A stretch of 64,000 nucleotides of DNA from Elephas maximus indicus (GCF_024166365.1 NC_064822.1:108372823-108436822), one strand, 5' to 3'. Numbered from the stretch's first letter, positions 32,461-44,779 are shown. Numbers and translations are program-made. Notes: generated by a model from the sequence alone, not told the origin.

Positions 32461-34051
32461 CTGACCCAAAGGAGTGCTGTGGAGGCACTGGGCTGGACGT
32501 GAGGACACTAAGTTCCCACCCTGGCTCTGCCCCAGTGCGCACTGGCTTCACGCTCTGCACCTCTAAAACCACGGATGTCTGTGAGCTGACTCACAGGTGC
32601 CAGCTGCCTTCTGAGATTCCCCTTCCTCCAGAGCGGGGAATCCCCCCTCTGCCTAGCTCAGCCTGACTGAAGCCTGGCCCAGCACCTCCTCCTGGTTTCT
32701 GCCCCCTTCCCCAGCTTCACCTGCCAGCCCTGCGCCCGCCCCCGCGGTCCTCCCAACCTGGCCTCAGCTGTCTCCAGTGATGAAGTCTGGAGTCTGGAGT
32801 CTGGAGCCTGCCACCTGCTGGGAAGGAGGGAACCAGCAAGGTTGCACCTGTCAGTGCGGCGCCGTCTAGAGGAGCCGTGCAACACTCACCTGGTACCCAG
32901 ACCCGGAGCTGCAGTGTACCAGGGGACACACACCTGCTGTAACAGGGATGCCCCAACCCGTTCTCCAGAGCCTTCATCCCCCAGCCCCCTCCCCGCGACA
33001 ACGACGCCTGTGTTGCCAAGTGTTCAGGTCATAGCTGGACGGGAACCAAAATCCACCCGGAGCTCCACTCACCAAACCATGCCCTAGTGCAGGGCTGCAT
33101 CCCCCAGGAATTTGCACAAAGGCACCCTGTGGGCTGGTGGTTGCCTGCAACCCAGAAGCCTCCCAAATGGGGCTCCTAGAACGGGGAGAATGCAGTAGGC
33201 CCCGCTCCCCTGCAAGTTCGATCCCCAAGGAGCCTGTAGAGAAGCTTCTTCCCTGTTCCTCTGCTGCCCCCCAGTGGACAATTCATGAATCTCCGGGTTG
33301 CTCAAATCTCGCCTCCTTCCTTCCGTTATGGCTTGAGCTTTAGTGCCCATTCTTCAGAGGCTGAATGCAACAAGGCCTGCCTCGGGGAAAGGATGACAAT
33401 CCATGGTTCCCCAGGCTGCCGAGCTTCTCTGTGTCCCTTGGATCCCCAATCCACCACTACCCCCTAAATGCCAATACTGGACTCTAAGTATTGGTGTGGG
33501 AGAGTCCACCCGAAGCCCTTTTTATCTGCTTGTGGTTCTCCCTGGGTCTCTGCTATGCTGACTCTGGCTCCTCTGCTGCAGGAACCAAGGCAAGCCTCAG
33601 GCCTCAGTCTCTGAGCCAAAAATGCATTTCCTGTGGCTTGCGTGGTCTTGGCCAGAACAGTATTCCTTCTAAACATTGAATTAGTTGCCAACAATTAAAA
33701 ATCAGGAGGTTTCACATAGAAATCCAGATTTCTAAATTCTGTTGCAAAGTTGAAAATCCTGGCCCTGAGACCATATTCGTGCATGACTACAATTGGCAGG
33801 GGCTGAGTAAAGAGACTGCCCTGGCCTGGTCCTAGCATTTGAGTTGATGGGATAAGGTGAAGGAGGAAGCTCCCTGCTCTCCTGACCCCAACTCCACCCC
33901 GCATCTCAAGGGGCCTCACACACAAGTCCGCAGAGAGCTTGAATGCTCTTCAAAGCACCCTCTGTATCAGTCCTATAGAAATATAATATGAGTCACAGAT
34001 GCATAAGGAATTTTAAGTTTTCTAGTAACCACATTTAAAAGCGAAAAAGAA
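32461..34051. other. Unique sequence
   Basis: No gene or repeat recognised. A CTCF-like core (minus-strand CCACTGGGGGGCAG, one mismatch) lies near 33265-33278. A short triple GTCTGGA tandem is at about 32785-32805. Confidence 0.4.
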
Positions 34052-34258
34052 ATGTTGTGGTTCTTAGTTGCCGTCAAGTCAGTTCTGACTCATGGCACCC
34101 CCGTGTGTGCGGAGTAAACCCGCTCCCTAGGCTTTTCAAGTCTATGACCTTTTTGGAAGCATACCAGCAGGCCTTTCTTCTGAGGCACATCTGGGTGGGT
34201 TTCAGCTGCCAACCGTCAGCTAGTGGTCAAGTGCTTAACCATCTGCACCATCCTGAGA
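34052..34258 (-). repeat. AfroSINE-type SINE (type C), antisense
   Basis: Tail AGTTGCCGTCAAGTCAGTTC, middle GAAGCATACCAGCAGGCC, and head remnants ending GCACCATCCTGAG. Confidence 0.9.
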
Positions 34259-34274
34259 CTTCTTTAAAAGAAAT

Positions 34275-34422
34275 GGTGTTATTGTTAGGTGACATTGAAT
34301 CCATTTTCAACTCACAGAGACCTCATGTGACAGAGTAGAACAGTCCCATAGGGTTTTCTTGGTTGTCATCTCTGTGGAAGCAGATTGCCAGGTCTTTCTC
34401 CTACAGAGCTGCTGGGTGGATT
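34275..34422 (-). repeat. AfroSINE-type SINE (type B), antisense, 5'-truncated
   Basis: Tail ACATTGAATCCATTTTC, GAAGCAGATTGCCAGG, CTACAGAGCTGCTGGGTGG; the tRNA-like head is missing. Confidence 0.85.
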
Positions 34423-34782
34423 TTATTTAACCTGATTTATGCAAAATATTATTTCCACATGTGATCAATATGCAAAAGTGTTAAGATATTTGCATTCTTT
34501 TTTTTTTTTTTTTGTACTAAGTCTTCAAGCGCGTATTTTACACCCACAGGACATCTCAATTCAGACTAACTGCTTTTCTTGTACTAAACAGTCACGTGTA
34601 GCTTGCGACTACCTTATTGTACAGAGCAGCTCTATACCCTCCCACTCCCTCCCTTCAAATCAGCCACCCTTCAACCACCCTCAGGCCTAGGGATCCATAA
34701 GAGGAAGAGCCTGAGGAAGATGCTTCCTCCTGGAAGCAGACTCGTGGCTATTAATTCTAGGGTCATAGATACCTGGAGGACC
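34423..34782. other. Unique; poly-T tract
   Basis: A T-run of about 17 is near 34498-34514. Nothing else recognised. Confidence 0.35.
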
Positions 34783-34965
34783 TCCTGGGTGATGCACATG
34801 GTTAACACACGTGGCTGCTAACTGAATCTACCCAGAGACACCTTGGGAAAAAGTCCTGGTGATTTATTTCCAAAAAACCAGCTCATTGAAAATTCTACAA
34901 ACCACAGTTCTCCTCTGACACACATGGGGTCACCATGTGTCAGAATCTACTGGTAGGTTCTTGGA
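34783..34965 (+). repeat. AfroSINE-type SINE (type B), diverged
   Basis: CCTCCTGGGTGATGCACATGG, CGTGGCTGCTAACTG, AGACACCTTGGG, tail CACCATGTGTCAGAATC. Confidence 0.8.
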
Positions 34966-35854
34966 ACATGGTCTAGAATAGGGCATGGGAGGCACAGGCT
35001 CTGTCTGGGTGGTCACACTCCCTTGGCCCCTTGGATTCTCCATCTGGGGTTGAGGGGCATGACCAGACAGGTAACAGAGTAGGGTCTGCTGAAGCAAGGG
35101 TCACAGGGCAGAGTCCTCTTACGTAGGGCTAAAAGTGGCATTGACTGTCCTGTATAAAATGTAAGCAATGCCATAATCCTCACCATTCCCTTTTAGTGTC
35201 CCAGCAATGAGTGGCAAGTGCCAATGAGCATCATGCTTGGACCACCTTATGATAGATGTAAAAAGAAAATTAAACCGTTCGTATGCCCACACTTCAATCT
35301 ATAGTGGAAGAATGAAAGCCCCACGTTTCAAAAAATTAGAGGGAAGCCTAATTCTTTGTAAACACGAAGAGTATTCCATCGTTTTTAATATGCAAATGAA
35401 GTGTGTCTATGTCCACATTTTCTTACCCTAGATCCACTTCACTCTTTTATCTTAGCTCCCTGGCGCTTCTTGGCGTTTGAATTTGCAATCCCCCTAGACC
35501 AAAAAAAAAAAAACTCCAAGGTGCTTTTCAAATCTGCATTCTCACTTTTCTAATAAACCTCCAAAGATAGACCAGAAGCTGGAAGAAAAAAGTAGAGACA
35601 GACAAAAGTCCTGAGGCTGTGAACAGCCTAGGCTGGGAAACGCACAATTGGCTGGGCACTCCCCATAATGCCCTCCAGGGGGCGCCTAAAACCTGTGTAA
35701 AGAGGCCCATGGGCAAAAAGGTAATTCGAACTGTGCCGTCCCTCCCTCCCCACCCTTCCACTGGTGCCCACCTGCTTGGTCCACTCCTTGGTCTTCTAAC
35801 CTTCCAAGTCCCCCTCGGTTAAAAGGGTCTGGGCAGGTGAAGTCATCTGGAAAA
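34966..35854. other. Unique sequence
   Basis: No gene or known repeat recognised apart from the CTCF-like site listed separately. Confidence 0.35.
35669..35687 (+). promoter_or_regulatory. Candidate CTCF site
   Basis: CCTCCAGGGGGCGCC matches the CTCF core consensus closely and lies in repeat-free sequence. Binding is inferred from motif only. Confidence 0.4.
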
Positions 35855-36045
35855 AACTCCAGGTTTAGAGTCCTTGGTTCTGATCCAAGCTCTGCCACCA
35901 AATAGCTAGGTGATCCTGAGCAGGTGACTTCCCTCCCGAGACCTCAGGCCTTGTCCCTCAGCTATAAAATGAGCACTGAATCTGCTTCACGGAGATGTGA
36001 AGATCAAGTGAGGCAAAGCCTTCACAAGTGCTTTGAAAACTGTGA
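35855..36045 (+). repeat. MIR SINE
   Basis: Sense MIR: CCAAGCTCTGCCACC, CTAGGTGATCCTGAGCAGG, CTATAAAATGAGCACTG, AAGATCAAGTGAGGC. Confidence 0.85.
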
Positions 36046-36284
36046 AGCCCAACACAGGCATGAGGAAGAAAGCAACTGAGGCAAGAGACAGGCTGGAGAA
36101 CAGAGAGCCTGCAGGTGTCTCCTCAGGCCCCCTCTACTTTCTTCCCAACTTCATTCTGCTTTCTGAGGCTCCCTGGGTCTCATGGGAAGTCAGTGTAGGG
36201 CAGCGGAGTGTTGGAGAGACACCAAAGGGGAAATGGAGAGAGAATCTCCCCTGAAAAAGGCTCCTGAGGGAAAGAACACCCATC

Positions 36285-36380
36285 ATGATTTATAGTTCAC
36301 AGAACACCTTCATACACATTATCGCCTTTACTCCTCACAACCACCCTGTAAGGCTGGTTCAATTGTTCCCATTTTGCTCT
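36285..36380 (-). repeat. MIR-like fragment, antisense
   Basis: ATTATCGCCTTTACTCCTC, ACAACCACCCTGTAAGG and TTCCCATTTTGC are reverse MIR words. Confidence 0.6.
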
Positions 36381-36579
36381 TCCCACTTTGCTGCCTTCAG
36401 GAATGAGTCCCAAGAATAGACAACCCAATAAGCAAGGTATGCACACATGTACTTGTGCTTTCTTACTAATCTGTAGTGCACAATTGCAAATGGGTTTCAC
36501 CACGTCATAGTAAGTAAGCACAGGTAAGCTCGTGTGTACCTTTTTTAATGTAAGCCCCGTGTACCTTGTGTACTGGTTA

Positions 36580-36760
36580 CTCCATCCCTGTGTGTCCGTG
36601 TCAAAAGACGCCAGATTGGTCTTCCTAAAGCACTGCCTCCACAAGTCACTTCCTTGCCCCCTCCCCACCCCCAAAAAATCTCCAACTACTTCCAAGATCA
36701 AGTACAAATCTCTTAGCTCAGCTTCCCAGGTCCTGCCACCATGACTCTCCAAAATGTCCA
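36580..36760 (+). repeat. L2 LINE fragment
   Basis: CTTCCTAAAGCACTGCC, CACTTCCTTGCCCCC, GATCAAGTACAAATCTC and CAGGTCCTGCCACC follow the order of the L2 3' region. Confidence 0.6.
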
Positions 36761-36769
36761 GGGACTAAA

Positions 36770-36895
36770 GTGTCTGGGCTAGAAGATATCTTAACCATGG
36801 AGTCCAACCTCTCTTTGTTCAGAGAGAGGAAGGATTTTCCAAACATCACAGAGCAAGTCAAGGGTGGGACTGGGATTAGAAGTTAATTTTCATAT
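36770..36895 (-). repeat. Ancient repeat remnant
   Basis: GGAGTCCAACCTCTCTTTG, CACAGAGCAAGTCAAGGG resemble reverse MIR-age SINEs; family uncertain. Confidence 0.4.
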
Positions 36896-36923
36896 TATTT
36901 GCTTACAGTTTATTCTCCCTGTT

Positions 36924-37413
36924 TGTCTTAGGCTGGGTTCTCTAGAGAAGCTAAACCAGTAACATGTATTAATATACACATAGAGAGAGAGGTTTATATG
37001 AAGGAAATGGCTCACACAGTTGTATAAGCTGTAATGTCCAAAGTCCATGGGTCAGGACAGAGTCTTCTCCTGATTCACTTAGGCACAGGGGCTGGCAAAG
37101 CCAAGATCATCAGGCAAGACTGCAGTAAGCTGCTAGCTCAAGCTCTAAGAACTGGAGGGCAGACGAACAGGAGCCAGCTGCAGGATCTAGCACGAGCAAA
37201 GAGCACCCAAGCCTTGCCAGATTATCCACTTGTATTCAATGCAGGCCATATGCCCAAGGAAACTCCATTTCAACTCATTGGCTACTCGCAGCAGATCTCA
37301 TCATGGTGATCACATAATATCAAATTTCATCATGGAAGTTTTCACATCATACAACTGCCAAACCACTGAGAGTCATGGCCCAGCCAAGTTGACACACAAC
37401 CTTAACCATCACA
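36924..37413 (-). mobile_element. Solo ERVL-type (MLT2-like) LTR, antisense
   Basis: About 490 bases starting TG and ending CA. Read on the minus strand it begins TGTGATGGTTAAGGTTGTGT and ends GGTTTAGCTTCTCTAGAGAA then CCCAGCCTAAGACA, the start and end pattern of MLT2-type LTRs. Near-identical 5-base flanks (CTGTT at 36919-36923, TTGTT at 37414-37418) fit the 5-bp target duplication of ERVL elements. No internal retroviral sequence adjoins it. Confidence 0.7.
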
Positions 37414-37489
37414 TTGTTCATCCTCCAGGGTCCTCCGGCAGCCATATCTCTAAGACAGGCTGATATGCTCACTGTAGTAGGATTAGCTT

Positions 37490-37846
37490 CGGCTGAGAGT
37501 AACAGGAAATAAATAAATAACGGTGACCTGTTTCAGAGAGAAATTTGTTTCTCTCTCAATTTCCAGACATATGGAAATAATCAGCCCATGGAGGCAGGGA
37601 CCCAGGTCCATGTAGCCTTTGCTCTGTCAAGGGTGGCTTTCATTTCCCAGGTCACCTCATGGTCCAATGTGGCTGCTGCACTCCAACCATTACATGTGCA
37701 TTCCTGCCAGCAGAAAGTTAAGGGTGAAAGCAGCACTAATGCTCTCTCCCCTTAATGACACTTCTCAGGATTTTCACTTTCCACTTCCATTTACATCCCT
37801 TTGTCACATGGCCGTAGCTACCTGCAAAGAAGGCAGGAGAATGTAG
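37490..37846. repeat. Unassigned ancient repeat
   Basis: AATAAATAAATAACGGTGACC, GTCCAATGTGGCTGCTGC and GTCACATGGCCGTAGCTACC look like a known mammalian-wide element, but I cannot place the family. Confidence 0.4.
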
Positions 37847-38396
37847 TCCTTTTTTTTTTTTTTAATTGTGGTAAAAACATACATAGTAAAGCATTTGCTA
37901 TTTCAACACCTTTCATGTGCACAACTCAGTAACGTTAGTCCCGTTCACTGTTGTGTGCATCCACCACCACTATCTGTCTCCATCACCCTTCACGGAAACT
38001 CGGAGCTCCCTAAGCAATGACTCCCCCTTCTCCTCCCTCCCACCCGTGGTCACCACTAAGAAACTTCCATCTCTATACATTTGCCAAATTCTACATATTT
38101 CAAGTAAGTGGGATCATACAATATTTGTCCTTTTGTTACAGATTTATTCACTCACTTTGGTGTTTTCAAGGTTCTTCCATGTTGTAGCATGTATCAGGAC
38201 TTCATTTCTCTTTGTGGTTGAATAGTATTTCATTATAGGTATATACCACATTTTGTTTATCCATTCATCTATTCACATTTAGACTCTTTCCACCTTTTAG
38301 CTATCGTGAATAGTGTTGCAATGAACATTTGTGTACCATTGTCTGTTTGCATTCCTGCTTTCAATTCTTTGGAATTGTGAGTCATATGGTAATTCT

Positions 38397-38606
38397 AAGG
38401 AGCCCTGGTGGCATAATACCTAATCACTCAGCTGCCGCCCTAAAGGTAAGCAGTTTGAACCCACCAGAGGCTCCATAGGAGAAAAGACCTGGTGATTTGT
38501 TCCCGTAAACAGTACAGCCCAGGAAATGCTATGGGGCTGTTCTACCCTATCATATAGAGCCACTTGAGTCAGAATCGGCTCGATGGTATATAACAACAGC
38601 AACAAC
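38397..38606 (+). repeat. AfroSINE-type SINE (type B) inside the old L1
   Basis: Head GGAGCCCTGGTGGCATAATACC, AGCAGTTTGAACCCACC, CCGTAAACAGTACAGCC, tail GAGTCAGAATCGGCTCG then an ACAACAGCAACAACA end. Target copies ATGGTAATTCT (38386-38396) and ATGGTAGTTCT (38607-38617) differ at one base. Confidence 0.94.
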
Positions 38607-38881
38607 ATGGTAGTTCTATGTTAACTTTTTGAGGAGCTGCCAAATTCTTTTCCGTAAGGGCTGCACTATTTTACATTCCCACCAGGGAATTTCTCCACAT
38701 CTCACCAACGCCTGTTGTTTTCCTTTTTCTTTTAATCACAGCCATCCTAGTGGTAATGAAGTGGTGTCCTGTGTTTTGATTTGCACTTCCATAAGGTTAA
38801 TGACTAACGATGAGATCTTTTCATGTGTTGGTTAGCCATTTGTATATCTTCTTTGGTAGAATGTCTGTTAAATTTCTTTGC

Positions 38882-40420
38882 TGTTAGGAAATGAACAGAC
38901 ACTTCACCAAAGAAGACATTCCAGCAGCCAACAGGCACAGGACGAAATGCATATGATCTCTAGCCATTACAGAAATCCAGATCTGAACCACAATGAGATA
39001 CCATCTCATCCTGGTATTACTGGCACGAATCAATAAAACCGGAAATAACAGATGTTGGAGAGGTTGCAGAGAGACTGCAACTCTTATGCACTGCTGGTGG
39101 GAAAGTCAAATGATACGACCGTTTTGGTAAACGATATGGTGCTTCCTTGGAAAGCTAGAGATAGAAATATCATCTAATCCAGAAATCCCACTCCTAGGAA
39201 TATACCCTAGAGAAATAAGAGCCGTCACACGGACAGACATATGCACACCCATATTCATTGTAGCATTGTTCACAATAGCAAAAAATGGGAACAACCTAGA
39301 TGTCCATCAACAGATGAATGGATAAAAAAGCTGTGGTATATACACACAATGGAGTATTGTGCAACGATAAAGAACAATGATGAATCTCATAACTTGGATG
39401 AATCTGGAGGGCATTATGCTGAGTGAAATAAGTCAATCACAAAAGGACAGGTATTGTATGAGACCACTACTGTAAATACTCATGAAAAGGTTTACATACA
39501 AAAAGAAACAATCTTTGATGGTTACAAGGGAGGGCCATGGTGGGGTTGGAAAAATACTTAACAGACAATAGGTAAGTAGAAACTTTGGCAAAGGGTAAGA
39601 CAGTACACAATACTGGGGAAGTCAGAACAAACTGTGCAAGGCAAAGTCATGGTAGCTCCATTTCACATCCAAGCTCCCTGAGGGACTGAGTTGTTGGGGT
39701 GAGGGCTGTGGGAGCTTGATCTCAGGTAATATCTAGCTCAACTGGCATAACATAGTTTATAAAGAATATGTTCTACATTCTACGTTGATGAGTAGCGCCT
39801 GGGGTCTTAAAAGTCTGTGAGCACCCATCTAGGATATTCCACTGGTCTCAGCCCTTCGGGAGCAAGGAAGAATGAAGAAAACTAAAGACACAGGGGAAAG
39901 ATTAGTTCAAAGGACTAATGGACTACATCTACCATGACCTCCACCGGACTGAGTCCAGGACAATAGATGGTGCCCGGCTACCACCACTGACTGCTCTGAC
40001 ACGGATCACAATAGAGGGTCCCGGACAGAGCTGTGGGGGAAAATGTAGAACAAAATTCTAACTCAAAAAGAAAGACCAGACTTGCTGGCCTGACAGAGAC
40101 TGGAGAAACCCTGAGAGTATGGTCCCCGGACACCCTTTCAGCTCAGTAATAAAGTCACTCCTGAGGTTCACCTTCAGCCAAAGACTAAACAGGCCCAGGG
40201 AACAATAGAAGACTAAAGGGGTGTACCAGCCCTGGGGCAGGGACTGAAAGGCAGAAGTGAACAGGAAAGCTGCTAATAGGAAACCGAGCGTTGAGAAAGA
40301 AGAGTGCTTACATGTCATGGGGTTGTTAACCAATGTCATGGAAGAGAGTGTGCGCTAACTGTTTGATAAGAAACCAGTTTGTTCTGTAAACCCTCATTTA
40401 TAGAATGAATATATAGAATA
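38882..40420 (+). mobile_element. L1 LINE insertion: ORF2 3' end plus 3'UTR
   Basis: 5'-truncated sense L1 of about 1.54 kb. The first part is ORF2 C-terminal coding sequence (AATGAACAGACACTTCACC, ATGAGATACCATCTCATCC, CTGGATGAATCTGGAGGGCA region), followed by a 3'UTR with GATGAGTAGCGCCTGGGG, AGATGGTGCCCGGCTACCAC and the end GTTCTGTAAACCCTCATTTA. The target duplication is 12 of 13 bases: 38869-38881 and 40421-40433 (TAAAKTTCTTTGC). Stops in ORF2 show it is dead. Confidence 0.9.
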
Positions 40421-41217
40421 TAAAGTTCTTTGCACTTTTTTATTGGATTGTTTGTCTTTTTGTTGCTAAGTTGTAGGAGTTCTTTATATAGTCTGGATAT
40501 TAAACCTTTATCTAATATGTGGTTTCTGAAAATTTTCTCCCAATCTGTGGGTTGTCTCTTCACTTTGTTGATTAAGTTCTTGGAGGCACAAAAGTTCTTA
40601 ATTTTGATGAAGTCCAATTTATCTGTTTTATCTTTTTGTTGCTCCTGCTTTTGGTGTCATATCTGAGAATCCATCATCAAAAACTAGATCCCTAAATTTT
40701 ACCCCTATGTTTTCTTCCAAGAGTTTTATGGTTTTAGTTCTTACATTTAGGTCCTTGTTCTATTTTGAGTTAATTTTTTAGTATGATGTGAAATATGGGT
40801 CCAGCATCATTCTTTCACATGTGGAGATCCAGTTGTCCCAGCACCACTTATTAAAGACTATTTTTGATGCATTGAATGGACTTAACACCCTTGTCAAAAA
40901 TCAGCCGACCATAGATGTATGGGTTTATTTCTGACTCTCAATTCTATTCCATTGGTCTATATGTCTATCATTATTCCAATACCATACTGTTTTGATTACT
41001 TTAGCTCTATAGTACGTTTTGAAATCAGAAAGTGAGTCCTCCTATTTTATTCTTCTTTTTCAAGATTGCTTTGGTTATTCAGGGCCCCTTACAGTTTCAT
41101 ATAAATATGAAGATGGGCTATTCCATTTCTGCAAAAGCTGGGGATTGCATAGAATCTATAGATTGCTTTGGGTGGTATTTACATCTTAACAGTATTAAGT
41201 CTTCTAACCCATGAACA

Positions 41218-41945
41218 CTGAAGGTTGTAGTCTTTGATCTCCAGTATGTAGACTACAGCCTTCAGTATGGATTAAATCGAAACATAAAGAAAGGAAAAAT
41301 CCTCACAACTGGACCAATAAGCAACATCATGATAAATGGACGAAAAATTGAAGTTGTGAAGGATTTCATTTTACTTGAATCCACTCTCAATGCCCATGGA
41401 AACAGCAGTCAAGAAATCAAATAACATATTGCATTGGACAAACCTGCTGCAAAAAGTATAAAAAGAAAAGGTGTCACTTTGGTGACTAAGGTGTACCTGA
41501 CCCAAGCCATGATATTTTCAATCTCCTCATGTGCATGCTAAAGCTGGGCAAGGAAAAAGGAAGGCTGAAGAAGAACTGACACATTTGAATTATGGTATTG
41601 GCAAAGAATATTGAATATACCATGGACTGCCAGAAGAACAAATCTGTCTTGGAAGAAGTACAACCAGAATGCTCCTTAGAAGCAAGGATGGCAAGACTTA
41701 GCCTCATTTACTTTGGACATGTTATCAGAAGATGTTATCAATCCTTAGAGAAGGACATTATGCTTGGTAAAGTAGAAGGTGAGCAAAAAGAGGAAGATCC
41801 TTAATAAGATGGACTGACACAGTGACTGCAACAATGGGCTCAAACATATTGTGAGGATAACACAGGACCAGGTAACGTTTTGTTCTATTAAACATTGATT
41901 TGCTATGAGTCAGAACTGATGAGACGGCACATAAAAACAACAATT
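41218..41945 (+). mobile_element. RTE-class LINE fragment inside the old L1
   Basis: 5'-truncated RTE beginning within the region after the YADD block (GGATTAAATCGAAACATAAAG) and ending TGATTTGCTATGAGTCAGAAC and an AAAACAAC tail. It has an internal frame break. An 8-base duplication CATGAACA is at 41210-41217 and 41946-41953. Confidence 0.93.
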
Positions 41946-42275
41946 CATGAACATGGTATGTCCTTCCATTTATTTAGGTCTTCTTTAATTTCTTTCAGTA
42001 GTACTTTATCGTTCAGTATACAGGTCTTTCATTTCCCTGGTTAAATCGATTCCTAGGTATTTTGTTCTTTTAGATGCAATTCATATGCAATTGTTTCCTT
42101 AATTTCCTTTTCAGAATGCTCACTGCTGATGTATAGAAACCCAACAGACTTTTGTGTGTTGACCTTGTACCCTGCCGCTTTGCTGAATTCATTTATTAGC
42201 TGTAGTAGCTTTCTTGTGGATTGAGGTTTTCTATACATAAGATCATGTCATCTGCAAAAAGGGATAGAAAATATA

Positions 42276-42894
42276 GTCTTTATTCCGAGTAGCCATGTGT
42301 CCAGCTAACACATGGGGGTTCTAATTACTGAGGAAAAGGGACAGAATTGATATTGGGGGAACACTAGCAGTCAATGTCACACTAAAACACCATGCACACT
42401 GACTCCTCACTTGCTATGTGTCGAACATCCAGTCCTTCTTCAACACTGTGCCTAATGCAGTGTCTGGTTCACCCAGATGCCCAGTGAATGTTTACTCAAC
42501 GACTGAACAAATTAAGTTAAAGTTTCTGGGATATATATTGTTTTTCCAGGAAAGCTGGAAGTAGTTTAAAGTCTTATATGTCTTTTGTATTCCCCTACTC
42601 CAATCTCCTCCTCACTCCCAAGCACCAGGTACACATTGCCAGGCATTACAGGCCAAGCTTTGCTCTAATCCCTTCCCAGGCACTTAAACAGAGCCAGCCT
42701 GTCGCTACAGGACTGGTGTAGTCCTGAATCTCACTAAGGCCACTTCGCAAAGAGACCCTTTTAAAGATCAGTACAGGTCTTTCTGGAAAAGATCTGATCT
42801 AGTTGATCTATCTCCCCAAATGGAAGGAATTTAAAAGGTTTAAATGGCAGAAAAAGAACAAAATAGATGGTCATCAATATGGAAATGGCTCATT
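42276..42894. other. Unique sequence
   Basis: No gene or repeat recognised. Confidence 0.35.
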
Positions 42895-43450
42895 CATTCT
42901 TTCATTTCATAATTTTGTCTTGACCCCCTACCATGTGCCTGGCACTCTGCTAGGCCCTGGAGAGTCAATGGAGAGCCAGGAGGATATGATGCAGTGCCTG
43001 CCTCTGTGAAGGTTACAGTCTAGCTGGGAAGACTGACTTAATAAAATACCACTGCAGATGAATGAATAACTATAATCTATGAGGAGAAAATACAGGGTGC
43101 TTTGAGAATTTATTATGGAATTACCCAATCCAGCCTGTGATGTCTAGAAGATGTTCCTGGAGAAGCTGTGTTTGAGCTAAACTCTGATGGATGACTAGGA
43201 AGCTCCCAGGTGCTCATAGGAAAAGCAGTGTGTTCCAAGCAGAGGGAACAGCATGTGCAATGGCTCTGAGTGGGAGGAAACATGGTATGGGCCATCAAAA
43301 AAAGCAGCACTGCTGGGTCAGAGAGAGCACAGGACAGAGTGACCAGGATGAGGCCTGAAAGGTGGGTAAGGCCAGAGCAGGACTTGGGGCTTCATTCTGC
43401 ATGTCCACATGAAAGGGCTTTAAGTAGGGAAGAAACTAAATCTGATTTGT
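42895..43450. repeat. Ancient mammalian repeat (L2/MIR-age)
   Basis: CATGTGCCTGGCACTCTGC, TACAGTCTAGCTGGG, GATGGATGACTAGGAAG, TTCCAAGCAGAGGGAACAGC and GAAAGGGCTTTAAGTAGGG follow a familiar order in one element, also present in fragments at 31.8-32.5 kb. Family name uncertain. Confidence 0.55.
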
Positions 43451-44239
43451 ATTTTCAAAGTTTACTCTGGCCGAGGGCCCAAGGGATGCGTCTGTGATGC
43501 AGCAAATGTTCTATATCACAGATGTGAACATAGGTAAAAATTCATCGAGGTATGCATTTAGCATAAGAGTACTTTTGCACTTTCATGTATTAGTATGTCG
43601 TACCTCAGAAAGAAAAAGAACAAAAAGGGTCCTGTGATTGGCCAAGGCTGGGTCATGCCCACCTTTGTGGACGCTGAGAAATGACTGGCAGGCCCACCAG
43701 AATCAAGGGCTATAGCTGGGGAAGAATTGTGCCTGAAAGGAAAGGGGACATGATGGGAAGGCAGGGCACAGGGAGTGTGTTCTGATACCAGAAGAAGGGA
43801 AATGGGATGCCAGTTAGACAAAGTAATTGACACCCACCACAATATGGTAGCCAGAGGGGCCACACAACCACTCTGGTCTCCTTCTCTCCTTCCCCTGCTC
43901 ACAGAGTACTGCTCCTAAACTGACCTCCTCCGTTCCTACCCTCCTACACCCTGTTCTATCTAGCCCTCACCCTTAGCACACTTTGAGAATCCCCCTGCTA
44001 CAGGGAACCTCATGGACCATCTTAGCTCAAATGACCTTGGGCAGGCACAGCAAAGGCTTAGAATCACAATGTGTGAGGAAAGGTCCACAAATGCATAGAG
44101 GATTCCTCATTTTATTCCTGGTCATGAGGGACACAGGAAATAATGACCACCTGGAATGGTAAAAAACGGGCCTTCTACATGTGTGGATTTTTTTGGAACC
44201 TAAAACTCAGTCCTATAAGAATTCAAGCTTTTTTTTTTC
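43451..44239. other. Unique sequence
   Basis: No gene or repeat recognised. Confidence 0.35.
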
Positions 44240-44560
44240 AACTATCTACCCAAAATTTTAACGTACATACACGTTGAAGGATTATTTGGATATCCTCACC
44301 ATGTATGATATGACATGTATCCAAGGTTATTATTAATTGCGACGTTATTGTCATTGCAAAAGATGAAAAAGGCTCACCAATGGAGGACCGGTTAAATAAA
44401 TTATGGCATATCCTTAAGTGGAATATTATACAGCTCTGGAAAAGAACAATTACATACTGATATGGAAGGAACAGGGGTCAAAAAAAAAAAAAGTGAATGC
44501 CAAATCAAAGTATTTAACAACACATCATACACTACCCTTTGTGAGAAATAAGTATAAATG
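44240..44560 (+). repeat. Old L1 3' remnant, left part
   Basis: GTCATTGCAAAAGATG, GGAGGACCGGTTAAATAAAT, TATGGCATATCC and TACTGATATGGAAGG follow old mammalian L1 3' sequence. It appears to resume at about 45438 beyond a SINE/LTR cluster. Confidence 0.6.
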
Positions 44561-44579
44561 TATATATGCATGTGCCTCA

Positions 44580-44707
44580 CTATATATGACTCACAGCGAC
44601 TCTATAGGACAGAGTAGAACTGCCCCAAGGGTTTTCAAGGAGAGCCTGGTGGATTTGAACTGACGACCTTTTGGTTAGCAGCCATAGCTTTTAACCACTA
44701 CGCCACT
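44580..44707 (-). repeat. AfroSINE-type SINE (type A), antisense
   Basis: CTCACAGCGACTCTATAGG, TTTCAAGGAGAGCCTGGTGG, GATTTGAACTGACGACC, GCAGCCATAGC, ending CCACTACGCCAC. The tail end is truncated. Confidence 0.88.
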
Positions 44708-44765
44708 ATAAGGTTGCTAAGAGTTGGAACCGACTCTCCGGCAACAGGTTTGGTTTTGGCGGTTT
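44708..44765 (+). repeat. AfroSINE-type tail fragment, sense
   Basis: TATAAGGTTGCTAAGAGTTGG, CCGGCAACAGGTTTGG: the tail only, head-to-head with the antisense SINE to its left. Confidence 0.75.
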
Positions 44766-44779
44766 TTTGAAACTGTGTA

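Larger units (their letters stand above)
37847..42275 (-). mobile_element. Old L1 LINE, antisense, broken by three later insertions
   Basis: A T-run at 37851-37863 marks the 3' end. The antisense L1 body follows in pieces: 37864-38396, 38607-38881, 40421-41217 and 41946-42275. Words include ATTCACATTTAGACTC, CATTTGTATATCTTCTTTGG, TTGTAGGAGTTCTTTATAT, GTTCTTACATTTAGGTCC and TTGATTACTTTAGCTCTATAG. After excising the three insertions the order is collinear. Many differences and stops mark it as inactive. Confidence 0.88.
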
